NCBI RefSeq assembly: GCF_001571325.1
Contig: NZ_BCTO01000032.1
Coordinates: 62,001-126,000, forward strand
DNA from: Delftia tsuruhatensis NBRC 16741
GTDB taxonomy: Bacteria > Pseudomonadota > Gammaproteobacteria > Burkholderiales > Burkholderiaceae_C
Reading direction: 5' to 3'
DNA: 64,000 nucleotides
Shown here: one piece after another, positions 1-11,491 of the stretch
Layout of the letters: each line of letters starts with the position of its first letter
How positions within the stretch are numbered: position 1 is the stretch's first letter
Translations under genes and position numbers: made by a program
Notes under the pieces: model-generated
Told to the model about the DNA's origin: nothing
Databases searched by the model: none
The model's input: the letters and a program-made list of their open reading frames with translations, nothing else

Positions 1-981
1 CCAGTGCGCCGACGAATCCAGCTCCAGCGCACGCTGGCAGCGCAGCGCCACCTCGCGCAGCGCGGCGTCGCCAGCGGCATGGCCGTGCCTGTCGTTCACC
101 CGCTTGAAGTGGTCCACGTCCACGAACATCACGCTCAGGGCCGCACCCAGGCGCTGGCCCTGGGCGACCTCGGAGGCCAGGCGCTCGTCCATGGCGCGGC
201 GGTTGAGGCATCCGGTCAGCGCATCGGTCAGCGACATGCGCTTGACCTCCTCCACCAGCTCCTCCAGCTGGGCCGTGCGCTGGGCCACCAGCAGGTCCAG
301 ATGCTCGATGTGGCCGCGCAGGTCATGCTGCAACTGGCCAAAGCCCTGCACCACCATGTCGATCTCGTCGCGCTGCCCGCGGCGCACCCGCTCCAGCACC
401 AAGGGCCTCGACAACTCGTTGGGCTTGAGGCTGGCCGCAAAGCCCGCAATCTGCTGCAGCGGCTGGCGCAGCTCCCTGCGCATCACCCAGGCCACCATCA
501 GGCAGACCAGGGCCGTGAACAGCGCATAGCCCAGCAGCACGCGCAGCGTGGAGTCGCGCAGCACCTCCAGGTAGTGGCCCCGGTTCTCCCAGACCTGCAG
601 TTCACCCAGCGGCAGGCTGGACTGGCTGTGCCTGGGCGCCGCAATGGCCATGGACACGGCGGGAGCCTGGCCATCCCTGGGCTCGCCGGCCTCGTACATC
701 TCGCCCGTGGAGGTGACGCGCAGCTGCACATGGCCGACCAGGGGCAGCCGGCCCAGCCACTGCACCTGCTCGTGCACCAGGGCAGGCTCTATATCCCACA
801 GCGCGGCCGACAGCGAGATCATGCTGTTGGTCACCACCGTCTCCATGGAACGGCGAAACTCCTGCTGCCCCTTGCGGTACTCCCACCAGGCGTGGGCACC
901 GCCGAACACCAGCATGCAGGCCACGGCCAGCAGCATGATGCGCACAATCAGCAAGGAGGCGATCGAACGGAAGCGGGGCAT
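1..981 (-). CDS. Membrane-bound diguanylate cyclase (GGDEF), 3' end outside window
   Basis: Would make cyclic di-GMP at the inner membrane. 327 residues are visible, read from the ATG at 981. There is one N-terminal membrane segment (about residues 8-27), a periplasmic sensor stretch, a second membrane segment (about 150-172), a HAMP-like linker, and then the start of a GGDEF domain with DALTGCLNRR and FVDVDHFKRVNDRHGH. The window ends before the GGDEF signature itself, so catalytic competence cannot be judged. It starts 9 bp after the stop of the periplasmic binding protein, so the two are probably cotranscribed and the binding protein may feed a ligand signal to the cyclase. Family assignment is firm; the ligand is unknown. 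Confidence 0.9.
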   Translation of the reverse strand, partial: MPRFRSIASLLIVRIMLLAVACMLVFGGAHAWWEYRKGQQEFRRSMETVVTNSMISLSAALWDIEPALVHEQVQWLGRLPLVGHVQLRVTSTGEMYEAGEPRDGQAPAVSMAIAAPRHSQSSLPLGELQVWENRGHYLEVLRDSTLRVLLGYALFTALVCLMVAWVMRRELRQPLQQIAGFAASLKPNELSRPLVLERVRRGQRDEIDMVVQGFGQLQHDLRGHIEHLDLLVAQRTAQLEELVEEVKRMSLTDALTGCLNRRAMDERLASEVAQGQRLGAALSVMFVDVDHFKRVNDRHGHAAGDAALREVALRCQRALELDSSAHW

Positions 982-990
982 GGGAGGCGC

Positions 991-2082
991 TCAGCGCAGC
1001 AGGTGCTTCAACTCGAATCCGTAGCGCCGCAGCCGGGGATTGAGGTGCTTGCTGTAGCTGCGAAAGTCCAGCGGAGCCAGGGGCGCGCTGATCCTGTGCT
1101 CGTAGCGGTCGATCTGGGACTTGTCCAGCAAGGCGAACATGGGCCGCACCTGCTCCAGCCCTTCGGTGGCGAAATCGCTGCCGTGCGCATGGTCGTACAG
1201 CATGACCAGGGCCCAGGCGCCCGTGAGGAAATGGCCGCCCGCCAATGCGCTCAGCTCGCCCGTGCGCAGCGCCGTCATGGCGGCGGCCGATGAATTGATG
1301 GCACTGAAGAAGGCATCGTGCCCGGGCGCTCCCCCGCGCGCGCGCCAGGCCTGCATGGCGCCAAAGGCCATCTCGTCGTTGCCGGCCCATACCAGGCGCA
1401 CTTCGGGATAGCGCTGGAACAGCACGGCCGCCTGCTGCTCGGCGCGTTCGCGGCGCCATTCGCCAAAGACTTCCTGCTGCAGCACCACGTCACCGGCCTC
1501 GGCCGCTGCGCGGCGCATGCCGGCATTGCGCTCCACCGACGAGGGCGTGGAGCGGTCGCCGGCAATGGCCACCATGTGCAGCCGGCCATCGGCCGCACGC
1601 GCGTGGCCCGACGCCCGCGCGGCGGCGAACAGGGCCTTGGCCGTGAGGTAGCCGGCCTCTTCGGCGCCCGGCTCCAGGCTGCCCAGCCAGTGGCGATAGC
1701 GCTCCCGCGCCACGCCGGTCTGGCCGCGCAATGTCTCGGGCACGCCACTGAAGGCCATGAAGCTGTCGATGCCTGCCGCCTCCAGCGTGCGCAGGATTTC
1801 GGGCGCCACGCTGTAGTCGTTGGTGAACATCACGTAGCGGGGCCGCTGCGCCTTGGGCAGGGCCGCGATCTGCCGCGCGATCTCGATGGGGCGCAGGTGG
1901 TCGCGCTGCGCATAGCGCACCTGCAGCTGCATGCCCAGGCTGCTGGCCGCGTCCTGCATGGCCTCGCTGACCGTGGTCCAGTAGCGCTCGTCGGATCGGC
2001 CGGGGTTGATGAAGACCACGCTTTGCGCGGCGGCAGCGGCCGACTGCGCCAGCACGCCCATCACCCAGGCCATGTAGGTCAT
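991..2082 (-). CDS. Periplasmic sugar-type ABC substrate-binding protein
   Basis: 363 aa. The frame is open to 2244, but that would run into alaS. The ATG at 2082 gives a short hydrophobic signal peptide ending near AAAAAQS, followed by a typical type I periplasmic binding fold (VVFINPGRSDERYWTTV near the N-terminus, LVWAGNDEMAFGAMQA near the middle). No permease or ATPase gene lies beside it. The only close neighbour downstream is a membrane diguanylate cyclase, 9 bp away. Inference: it serves as a periplasmic ligand sensor for the cyclase rather than in transport. Binding-protein/GGDEF pairs of this kind are familiar in Comamonadaceae. The ligand cannot be read from the sequence. Confidence 0.85.
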   Translation of the reverse strand: MTYMAWVMGVLAQSAAAAAQSVVFINPGRSDERYWTTVSEAMQDAASSLGMQLQVRYAQRDHLRPIEIARQIAALPKAQRPRYVMFTNDYSVAPEILRTLEAAGIDSFMAFSGVPETLRGQTGVARERYRHWLGSLEPGAEEAGYLTAKALFAAARASGHARAADGRLHMVAIAGDRSTPSSVERNAGMRRAAAEAGDVVLQQEVFGEWRRERAEQQAAVLFQRYPEVRLVWAGNDEMAFGAMQAWRARGGAPGHDAFFSAINSSAAAMTALRTGELSALAGGHFLTGAWALVMLYDHAHGSDFATEGLEQVRPMFALLDKSQIDRYEHRISAPLAPLDFRSYSKHLNPRLRRYGFELKHLLR

Positions 2083-2100
2083 ACGCAGCGCCCACGGCAA

Positions 2101-2132
2101 GACGCCCCGGTGGAGGAATCCACCGGGGCGTC
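2101..2132 (-). terminator. Perfect 13-bp hairpin after alaS
   Basis: Arms 2101-2113 and 2120-2132 are perfectly complementary with a 6-nt loop. It lies 42 bp after the alaS stop and 19 bp before the start of the binding-protein gene. There is no strong T-tract, so it may attenuate rather than fully terminate, or may shape the 5' end of the next transcript. Confidence 0.65.
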
Positions 2133-2173
2133 CCGAAGCGGGAGCAGCAGCAATCATCTGCCGCGCAGCTGGA

Positions 2174-4798
<2,625 letters not shown>

Positions 4799-5235
4799 GG
4801 TGTCTAGGAGTTCGGAGCGCGCACGCGGGGCGCTGTCCCTGGCGGGAGGGTGTCCCGTCGGGACCAACGCGCATTATAGGTTTGCCCCATCGTCGCGGCA
4901 GCGAGCCCTGCCTGGCCTCCATCACGCACGTGGCCAAAGAAGGCCTCTCCTCCCATCTGCCCGCCCTTGAGCACGATCTCCAGCCCGCCGCGCTGGCCGG
5001 ATCGCTGACATGCGCGCGCAACAGCGGCGCGCGACTGGCCGGTCCGCGGCGCCTGCAGCCGTGGGTGGCGCCCCATCCGGGCCGCAGGGCCGACATTCTT
5101 GCGCTGGAGAAATGGCTGATGCAGGAGATGGGGGAGATGGCTGGCACAGGCGATCTCGCCGTTCCCTGATCCCGCTCAGACTGCGCGCGATGGGCGCCCT
5201 GGATAATCGCCAGCCGGAACCACAGCAAGCACACC
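4799..5235. other. Intergenic region between alaS and a small membrane gene
   Basis: Divergent promoter space of 437 bp. It holds the alaS -10 and leader hairpin described separately. The open frames here are short, GC-biased and resemble no family known to me. No gene is called. Confidence 0.5.
4873..4878 (-). promoter_or_regulatory. Putative alaS promoter -10 element
   Basis: On the minus strand a perfect TATAAT lies 75-80 bp upstream of the alaS ATG. The -35 position 17 bp upstream holds only a weak CTGCCG. The implied leader of about 68 nt contains a perfect GTCCC-GTC-GGGAC inverted repeat at 4852-4864. Prediction from sequence only. Confidence 0.4.
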
Positions 5236-5535
5236 ATGGCGCAACCACCGACACCCGAGCCTCATTCCGCCGAATCGGCCCAACCAGGCAAAAGCCGCAT
5301 CGTGCCCTGGCTCATCGGCCTGCCCGTGGCTTTCTTCGCTGTGCTCATGCTGGCCGGGCAGCTGCTGTCCACGCCCGAAGGTGAGGCGCGCTGGGTGGAG
5401 CGCGAAACCATCAAGATCTGCCGCAAGGAAACCGCACGGCCAGAGGCCGAGCGCAAGACGCAGCAGTTTGAATCGGTGCAGGACTGCGACAGGCTCGAAT
5501 TCGACTTCAAGCAGCGCTACGGTGAAAACCCCTGA
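5236..5535 (+). CDS. Small single-pass membrane protein, unknown function
   Basis: 99 aa. A proline-rich N-terminus (residues 1-22) is followed by one strong membrane helix (about 25-45, VPWLIGLPVAFFAVLMLAG) and a charged tail with two cysteines (ICRKE and VQDCDRL) that could form a disulfide. Topology looks like N-in with the tail outside. It stands alone, upstream of and convergent with the MHS transporter. I do not recognise the family; the composition and frame look genuinely coding. Confidence 0.7.
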   Translation: MAQPPTPEPHSAESAQPGKSRIVPWLIGLPVAFFAVLMLAGQLLSTPEGEARWVERETIKICRKETARPEAERKTQQFESVQDCDRLEFDFKQRYGENP

Positions 5536-5632
5536 GGCGGAGCCGCAACGGAAAATGCCCCCACGCTCCCCTGCTTCGCAAGGTCCGCTGCCCCCCAGGG
5601 GGCCAGCTTTTTGCCTTGGGGCGGCCCGGCGA

Positions 5633-5660
5633 CAAAAAAGGCCGGCAGAGCCGGCCTTTG
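5633..5660 (-). terminator. Rho-independent terminator of the MHS transporter gene
   Basis: On the minus strand, GGCCGGC-TCT-GCCGGCC is followed by TTTTTT. It lies 17 bp after the transporter stop codon. Confidence 0.85.
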
Positions 5661-5676
5661 GCTTGCAAGGGCCCGT

Positions 5677-7014
5677 TCAGTCGCGCGTCTCGATGGCCCG
5701 GTTGATGCCCAGCGCCGCCAGCGTGCACAGCGCGCCCGACAGCAGATAGATGCCCAGCGCCACCAGGCCGAAGCGCGAGGACACGCCCAGCGCCACCAGC
5801 GGGGCAAAGGCCGCGCCGACCAGCCAGGCCATGTCCGAGGACAGGGCCGCGCCCGTATAGCGATAGCGCGAGGGGAAGTTGGCCGTCACCGTGCCTGCCG
5901 CCTGCCCGTAGGACAGGCCCAGCAGGATGAAGCCGACGATGATGAACACGTTGTTGCCCGTGGTGCCGCTGCCCAGCAGCCAGGGAGCCACAAAGCTGAA
6001 GATGCCGATCAGGCAGGCCATGGTGCCCAGCGTGTTGCGCCGCCCCACTCGGTCGGCCAGCCAGCCCGAAACCATGATGGCGCCGGCCGCACAGAAGGCG
6101 CCAACGATCTGCACGCCCAGCACATGGTTCACCGACTGGTCCGAATACAGCGAGATCCAGGACAGCGGGAAGATGGTCACCAGGTGGAAGAGCGCAAAGC
6201 TGGCAAGGGCTGCAAAGGCGCCGATGACCACGTTGCGGCCCTCGTCGCGCATCAGCGGCACCACGCCCATGGGCTCCAGCTCGCGCTGCGCCAGCAGCTC
6301 GGTGTAGGACTGGCCCACCACCAGGCGCAACCGGGCAAACAGTGCCACCACGTTGATGGCAAAGGCCACGCAGAAGGGATAGCGCCAGCCCCAGCTGAGG
6401 AACTCGTCGGCATCCACATGGGCATAGATGAAGGCAAACAGGCCTGCCGCCAGCACAAAGCCCAGCGGCGCACCCAGCTGCCCGATCATCGAATACCAGC
6501 CCCGCCGGTTCTGGGGGGCCGACATGGCCAGCAGCGACGGCAGGCCGTCCCAGGAGCCGCCCAGTGCAATGCCCTGGCCGATGCGCAGCAGCGCCAGCAC
6601 GATGATGGCGTTCACGCCCGCCTGCTGGTAGCTGGGCAGGAAGGCCATGCCCACCGTACACACGCCCAGCAGGAAGAGCGCCAGCGTCAGCTTGGTCGCC
6701 CGGCCCCAGCGCCGCTGCACGGCCATGGACAGCGCCGTGCCCAACGGCCGCGCCACGAAGGCCAGCGCGAAGATGCCGAACGACATCAACGTGCCGTCAA
6801 GCTTGGAAAGATAGGGGAACAGCAGTGCCGGGAAGACCAGCACGCAGGCGATGCCGAACACGAAGAAGTCGAAGTACTCCGAGGATCGCCCCAGGATCAC
6901 GCCGACGGCGATCTCGTTGGGCGTGACATCTTCGTGGGTGTCGGCGCGGGACAGAGATTCTTTGCTCTCATAGCTTCCGCCGGGGAAGCTTGCAGTTGTG
7001 TCGAGGCCGCTCAT
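5677..7014 (-). CDS. MFS transporter, metabolite:H+ symporter (MHS) type
   Basis: 445 aa, about 12 membrane helices. Start is the ATG at 7014 (MSGLDTTASF), preceded by AAGGAG; the frame continues upstream without support. Seen: SEYFDFFVFGIA in the first helix region, the loop FVARPLGTALSMAVQRRWGR, and ALLRIGQGIALGGSWDG, all typical of the ProP/ShiA/KgtP-like MHS branch, which imports organic acids or osmolytes with protons. Substrate unknown. It is transcribed divergently from cyoA, with which it shares a 298-bp regulatory region, and ends in its own terminator. Confidence 0.9.
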   Translation of the reverse strand: MSGLDTTASFPGGSYESKESLSRADTHEDVTPNEIAVGVILGRSSEYFDFFVFGIACVLVFPALLFPYLSKLDGTLMSFGIFALAFVARPLGTALSMAVQRRWGRATKLTLALFLLGVCTVGMAFLPSYQQAGVNAIIVLALLRIGQGIALGGSWDGLPSLLAMSAPQNRRGWYSMIGQLGAPLGFVLAAGLFAFIYAHVDADEFLSWGWRYPFCVAFAINVVALFARLRLVVGQSYTELLAQRELEPMGVVPLMRDEGRNVVIGAFAALASFALFHLVTIFPLSWISLYSDQSVNHVLGVQIVGAFCAAGAIMVSGWLADRVGRRNTLGTMACLIGIFSFVAPWLLGSGTTGNNVFIIVGFILLGLSYGQAAGTVTANFPSRYRYTGAALSSDMAWLVGAAFAPLVALGVSSRFGLVALGIYLLSGALCTLAALGINRAIETRD

Positions 7015-7210
7015 AGATGGATGCTCCTTGTCTCGTCTCACTGACAGCTCTGTTCTACGCCCTCGCTTGATCTGGCGCAAGGCGGTTTCCACCTCGACCG
7101 GCCTCGGTGTTTGTCCTGCTGCGCGCGACGCGAAAATGCGGCCTCCGGACCGCCAGGCACCTGCCGTGCACCCGCCCAGGTAGCAGAAAGTTCCCGGCTT
7201 CTCCTTGACG

Positions 7211-7233
7211 TTGGACAAAATGTCCAATGGACA
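7211..7233. promoter_or_regulatory. Overlapping TGGACA/TGTCCA palindromes in the MFS-cyoA intergenic region
   Basis: Three hexamers in alternating orientation: TTGGACA-AAA-TGTCCAA (7211-7227, perfect 7-bp arms) overlaps TGTCCA-A-TGGACA (7221-7233). It lies 5 bp upstream of a TATACT sequence (7238-7243) that could be a -10 box for cyoA. Looks like a repressor or activator operator; the cognate protein is not identifiable. Confidence 0.5.
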
Positions 7234-7273
7234 AATTTATACTTCGTAATACATTTGCCCGGATCTTGTAATC

Positions 7274-7293
7274 CGCGTTTCTATGTAAACGCG
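7274..7293 (+). promoter_or_regulatory. Hairpin in the cyoA leader
   Basis: CGCGTTT and AAACGCG (7-bp arms, 6-nt loop) lie 19 bp before the cyoA ATG, in the likely 5' untranslated region. It may influence mRNA stability or translation start, since no clear Shine-Dalgarno is visible. Confidence 0.4.
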
Positions 7294-7312
7294 CTCTTGT
7301 TGCGCCCCTAGC

Positions 7313-8359
7313 ATGCTAAAAATCAAGGAACTCCGTGGGCCTGCGTGGCTCACCGCGGCCGCTTTGACAGCCAGTCTCACTGGCTGCAGCAAAGCCGTCG
7401 TGCTCAACCCGGCCGGCGATATCGCCGCGCAGCAAGGCGACCTGGTGGTCACGGCCACCTTGCTGATGCTGATCATCATCATCCCGGTGATCATCCTCAC
7501 GCTGCTGTTCGCCTGGAAATACCGCCAGTCGAACACCGAGGCCCACTACGACCCCGAATGGCACCACTCCACCACGCTGGAGCTGGTGATCTGGTCCGTG
7601 CCGCTGATGATCATCATCGCGCTGGGCGCCATCACCTGGATCAGCACCCACAAGCTCGACCCCTACCGCCCGCTGGACCGCGTCTCGGCCTCCAAGCCCT
7701 TGAGCACCGATGTCAAGCCGCTGGAAGTGCAGGTCGTGGCCATGGACTGGAAGTGGCTGTTCTTCATCCCTGAAAAGGGCATCGCCACCGTCAACGAGCT
7801 GGCCGCTCCCGTGGATCGTCCCATCCACTTCAAGCTGACAGCCACCTCGACGATGAACGCCTTCTACGTGCCTGACCTGGCCGGCATGATCTATGCCATG
7901 CCCGGCATGCAGACCGAGCTGAACGCAGTGATCAACAAGACCGGTGTGTTCCACGGCCTGGCATCGCACTACAGCGGCGCCGGCTTCTCGGGCATGACGT
8001 TCAAGTTCCACGGCCTCAGCGACGAGGAATTCGAGCAGTGGGTTGCCAAGGCCAAGTCCGAAGGCAAGGCCCTGAACCGCGACACCTACCTGAATCTGGT
8101 CAAGCCCAGCGAGCGCAACCCGGTCGAGCGCTTCGCCACCGTGGACGAAGGCCTGTACGACAAGGTGCTCAACCGCTGCGTCGAGGAAGGCAAGATGTGC
8201 ATGCACCACATGATGGCCATCGATGCCGCAGGCGGTGAAGCCTATCTCAAGGCCGTGGGCATGAACCTGCCCCAGGATGTGTGCACGGTGCAAAACGCCG
8301 ACCGCGTCGTGGCCTTCCTGGACCAGCGCGACGGCTCGGCCGCCAGCGCACAGCAATAA
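7313..8359 (+). CDS. cyoA: Cytochrome bo3 quinol oxidase subunit II
   Basis: 348 aa. Lipoprotein signal with lipobox LTGC (Cys near residue 25), two membrane helices (about 45-67 and 87-108), then the periplasmic cupredoxin-like domain (MDWKWLFFIPEKGIATVNELAAP, then TMNAFYVPDLAGMIYAMPGMQ and YSGAGFSGM). The CuA-binding Cys/His cluster of cytochrome c oxidases is absent. This marks it as a quinol-oxidising subunit, not a coxB. First gene of cyoABCD; the terminal oxidase couples quinol oxidation to oxygen reduction and proton pumping at the inner membrane. Confidence 0.95.
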   Translation: MLKIKELRGPAWLTAAALTASLTGCSKAVVLNPAGDIAAQQGDLVVTATLLMLIIIIPVIILTLLFAWKYRQSNTEAHYDPEWHHSTTLELVIWSVPLMIIIALGAITWISTHKLDPYRPLDRVSASKPLSTDVKPLEVQVVAMDWKWLFFIPEKGIATVNELAAPVDRPIHFKLTATSTMNAFYVPDLAGMIYAMPGMQTELNAVINKTGVFHGLASHYSGAGFSGMTFKFHGLSDEEFEQWVAKAKSEGKALNRDTYLNLVKPSERNPVERFATVDEGLYDKVLNRCVEEGKMCMHHMMAIDAAGGEAYLKAVGMNLPQDVCTVQNADRVVAFLDQRDGSAASAQQ

Positions 8360-8424
8360 GCAGATAGCGGAAGCGGACGACGGCCAGCCCGCCGCCCGTT
8401 CCAAAACGACCTAAGAGACTCGAT

Positions 8425-10431
8425 ATGTCTGAACATACCTCCCCGGCACAGGCCCACTGGCTGCTGGGACGCATCACCTGGGACTCCATCCCGATGGCGC
8501 ATGAGCCCATCGTGCTGGTGACCTTCATCGCCGTGGTGCTCGGCGGCCTCGGCGTGCTGGGCCTTCTCACCAAGTTCCGCCTGTGGGGCCCGCTGTGGCG
8601 CGACTGGCTGTGCAGCATCGACCACAAGAAGATCGGCATCATGTACATGATCCTCGGTCTGGTCATGCTGCTGCGCGGCTTCGCAGATGCGCTGATGATG
8701 CGCCTGCAGCAGGCCATGGCCTTCGGCGACAACCTGGGCTACCTGCCTCCGCACCACTACGACCAGATCTTCACCGCCCACGGCGTGATCATGATCTTCT
8801 TCGTGGCCATGCCCTTCGTGACCGGCCTGATGAACTACCTGGTGCCGCTGCAGATCGGCGCCCGCGACGTGTCCTTCCCGTTCCTGAACAACTTCAGCTT
8901 CTGGATGACCACGGGCGGCGCCGTGCTGGTGATGATCTCGCTGTTCCTGGGCGAGTTCTCCACCTCCGGCTGGCTGGCCCTGTCCAACCTGGGGGCGCAG
9001 AACCCGGGGGTCGGGCTTGACTACTACATCTGGGGATTGCAGGTGGCCGGTGTCGGCACCACGCTGTCGGGCATCAACCTGATCGTGACCATCATCAAGA
9101 TGCGCGCACCCGGCATGAACCTGATGAAGATGCCCGTCTTCACCTGGACTGCCCTGTGCACCAACGCGCTGATCGTGGCCTCGTTCCCCATCCTGACAGC
9201 AGCCCTGGTGCTGATGTCGCTGGACCGCTACGTCGGCACGAACTTCTTCACGAACGACCTGGGCGGCAACCCCATGCTGTACGTGAACCTGATCTGGATC
9301 TGGGGCCACCCCGAGGTCTACATCCTGATCCTGCCGTGCTTCGGCATCTTCTCCGAGATCGTCTCGACCTTCAGCCGCAAGCGCCTGTTCGGCTACACCT
9401 CCATGGTGTACGCGACGGTGTGTATCACCATCCTGTCCTACCTGGTGTGGCTGCACCACTTCTTCACCATGGGCTCGGGCGCCAGCGTGAACACGTTCTT
9501 CGGCATCACGACGATGATCATTTCGATCCCGACGGGCGCCAAGATCTTCAACTGGCTGTTCACCATGTACCGCGGCCGCATCCGCTTCACCGTGCCGATG
9601 CTGTGGACCGTGGGCTTCATGTGCACCTTCGCCATCGGCGGCATGACCGGCGTGCTGCTGGCCGTTCCCCCGGCCGACTTCGTGCTGCACAACAGCCTGT
9701 TCCTGATCGCCCACTTCCACAACGTGATCATCGGCGGCGTGGTGTTCGGCGTGTTCGCCGGCATCAACTTCTGGTTCCCCAAGGCCTTCGGCTACAAGCT
9801 CGATGAGTTCTGGGGCAAGTGCTCCTTCTGGTTCTGGCTGGTCGGCTTCTGGGTGGCCTTCACGCCGCTGTACGTGCTGGGCCTGATGGGTGTGACGCGC
9901 CGCGCCAACCACTTCGAGGACCCCTCGCTGCAGATCTGGTTCATCATCGCCGCCTGCGGCGCAGGCCTGGTGGCCCTGGGCATCGGCAGCTTCCTGATGC
10001 AGCTCGTGGTCAGCTACTTCAAGCGCGACCAGCTGCGTGACGAAACCGGCGATCCATGGGAAGGCCGCACGCTGGAGTGGGCCACATCCTCGCCCCCGCC
10101 CCAGTACAACTTCGCCTTCACGCCCGTGGTGCATGAGATCGATGCCTGGTGGGATATGAAGAAGCACGGCTACCAGCGTCCGCTGACCGGCTTCAAGCCC
10201 GTCCACATGCCCGCCAACACCGGCGCCGGTGTCGTGATCGCTGCGCTGTCCACGGTCTTCGGCTTCGCGATGATCTGGCACATGTGGCCCCTGGCCATCG
10301 TGTCCTTCGCCGCCACCGTGCTGGCGTCGATCATCCACACGTTCAACTACAAGCGCGACTACTACATCCCCGCCGCGGAAGTCGCGGCCACGGAAGAACT
10401 GCGCACACAACAGCTGGCACGTCATGTCTGA
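8425..10431 (+). CDS. cyoB: Cytochrome bo3 quinol oxidase subunit I
   Basis: 668 aa, full length. Catalytic heme-copper subunit with about 15 helices. Visible metal sites: the low-spin heme ligand region [15 protein letters not shown], the cross-linked His-Tyr and CuB motif [10 protein letters not shown], the CuB pair LHHFF, and the distal heme ligand region [11 protein letters not shown]. Follows cyoA by 65 bp and overlaps cyoC by 8 bp. Requires heme O made by the CtaB homologue encoded at 14369. Confidence 0.97.
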   Translation: MSEHTSPAQAHWLLGRITWDSIPMAHEPIVLVTFIAVVLGGLGVLGLLTKFRLWGPLWRDWLCSIDHKKIGIMYMILGLVMLLRGFADALMMRLQQAMAFGDNLGYLPPHHYDQIFTAHGVIMIFFVAMPFVTGLMNYLVPLQIGARDVSFPFLNNFSFWMTTGGAVLVMISLFLGEFSTSGWLALSNLGAQNPGVGLDYYIWGLQVAGVGTTLSGINLIVTIIKMRAPGMNLMKMPVFTWTALCTNALIVASFPILTAALVLMSLDRYVGTNFFTNDLGGNPMLYVNLIWIWGHPEVYILILPCFGIFSEIVSTFSRKRLFGYTSMVYATVCITILSYLVWLHHFFTMGSGASVNTFFGITTMIISIPTGAKIFNWLFTMYRGRIRFTVPMLWTVGFMCTFAIGGMTGVLLAVPPADFVLHNSLFLIAHFHNVIIGGVVFGVFAGINFWFPKAFGYKLDEFWGKCSFWFWLVGFWVAFTPLYVLGLMGVTRRANHFEDPSLQIWFIIAACGAGLVALGIGSFLMQLVVSYFKRDQLRDETGDPWEGRTLEWATSSPPPQYNFAFTPVVHEIDAWWDMKKHGYQRPLTGFKPVHMPANTGAGVVIAALSTVFGFAMIWHMWPLAIVSFAATVLASIIHTFNYKRDYYIPAAEVAATEELRTQQLARHV

Positions 10432-11056
10432 TATCCGTTACACCGCAGGCGGCGCTGCCGCCCTGGCCCCGCGTGAGTACCACCTCGCCGAGGAGCCCCA
10501 TCCCGAAAACGGCACCGCTCTGGGCTTCTGGCTCTACCTGATGAGCGACTGCCTGATCTTTGCAGCGCTGTTCGCCACCTATGGCGTGCTGGGCCGCAAC
10601 TACGCTGCAGGCCCCACGGGCGCCCAACTGTTCGACCTGCCCCTGGTGGCGATGAACACGGCATTCCTGCTGCTGTCGTCCATCACCTTCGGCTTCGCCA
10701 TGCTGCAAAAGCAGCAGGGCAAGCTGGGCGGCACGCAGATGTGGCTGGCCATCACCGGCCTGTTCGGCCTGTGCTTCCTGGGCCTGGAACTCTATGAGTT
10801 CTCCCACCTGCTGCACGAGGGCGCTGGCCCTCAGCGCAGCGCCTTCCTGTCCTCGTTCTTCACGCTGGTGGGCACCCACGGCCTGCACGTGACCTTCGGC
10901 CTGATCTGGCTGGTCACGCTGATGATCCAGATCAACAAGCACGGCCTGACGCACGAGAACAACCGCCGCCTGATGTGCCTGTCGATGTTCTGGCACTTCT
11001 TGGACGTGGTCTGGATCGGCGTCTTCACTTTTGTTTATCTGATGGGGGTGCTGTAA
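10424..11056 (+). CDS. cyoC: Cytochrome bo3 quinol oxidase subunit III
   Basis: 210 aa, about five helices; typical subunit III sequence ([21 protein letters not shown], then [14 protein letters not shown]). Starts within the last codons of cyoB (ATG at 10424) and ends directly against the start of cyoD (TAAATG, no gap), so the three are translationally coupled. Confidence 0.95.
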   Translation: MSDIRYTAGGAAALAPREYHLAEEPHPENGTALGFWLYLMSDCLIFAALFATYGVLGRNYAAGPTGAQLFDLPLVAMNTAFLLLSSITFGFAMLQKQQGKLGGTQMWLAITGLFGLCFLGLELYEFSHLLHEGAGPQRSAFLSSFFTLVGTHGLHVTFGLIWLVTLMIQINKHGLTHENNRRLMCLSMFWHFLDVVWIGVFTFVYLMGVL

Positions 11057-11491
11057 ATGGCTGCACACGACATCCACGCCGGCCACGGTCACCACGACCA
11101 TCACGGCCATGACGACCACCACCACGATGCCGGCCCGCACAGCACGTTCTCGGGCTACATGTGGGGCTTCGTGCTCTCGATCATCCTGACGGCCATCCCG
11201 TTCTGGCTGGTGATGGGCAACATCATCTCTGACCGCTCGACGGCCGTGATGGTGCTCGGCGGCTTCGCCGTGGTGCAGATCCTGGTCCACATGGTCTTCT
11301 TCCTGCACATGAACGGCAAGATCGAAGGCGGCTGGACCCTGCTGTCCACCATCTTCACCGTGGTCTTCGTGGCCATCGGCATTGCGGGCACCCTGTGGGT
11401 CATGTTCCACATGAACACCAACATGATGCCCCAGCACACCATGCCGGCCGACCCTGCCGCGCAGACGGCACCGGCCGTGGTCACGCCTTGA
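11057..11491 (+). CDS. cyoD: Cytochrome bo3 quinol oxidase subunit IV with His-rich N-terminus
   Basis: 144 aa. Residues about 33-125 hold the three helices of CyoD (SGYMWGFVLSIILTAIPFW). The N-terminal 30 residues are unusually rich in histidine (HAGHGHHDHHGHDDHHHD), an extension that could bind copper or zinc; this is inference. Last structural gene of the operon, overlapping the SURF1 gene start. Confidence 0.93.
   Translation: MAAHDIHAGHGHHDHHGHDDHHHDAGPHSTFSGYMWGFVLSIILTAIPFWLVMGNIISDRSTAVMVLGGFAVVQILVHMVFFLHMNGKIEGGWTLLSTIFTVVFVAIGIAGTLWVMFHMNTNMMPQHTMPADPAAQTAPAVVTP

Noticed and set aside
4804-5076. 90-codon minus-strand frame upstream of alaS
   Set aside because: Covers the predicted promoter and leader; no motif or ribosome site.
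7313-8359. Annotation as cytochrome c oxidase coxB (aa3 type)
   Set aside because: CuA ligands are missing and the lipobox, YSGAGFSGM motif and neighbours fit cyoA.
8242-10425. 727-codon minus-strand frame opposite cyoB
   Set aside because: Shadow of cyoB, with no domain pattern.
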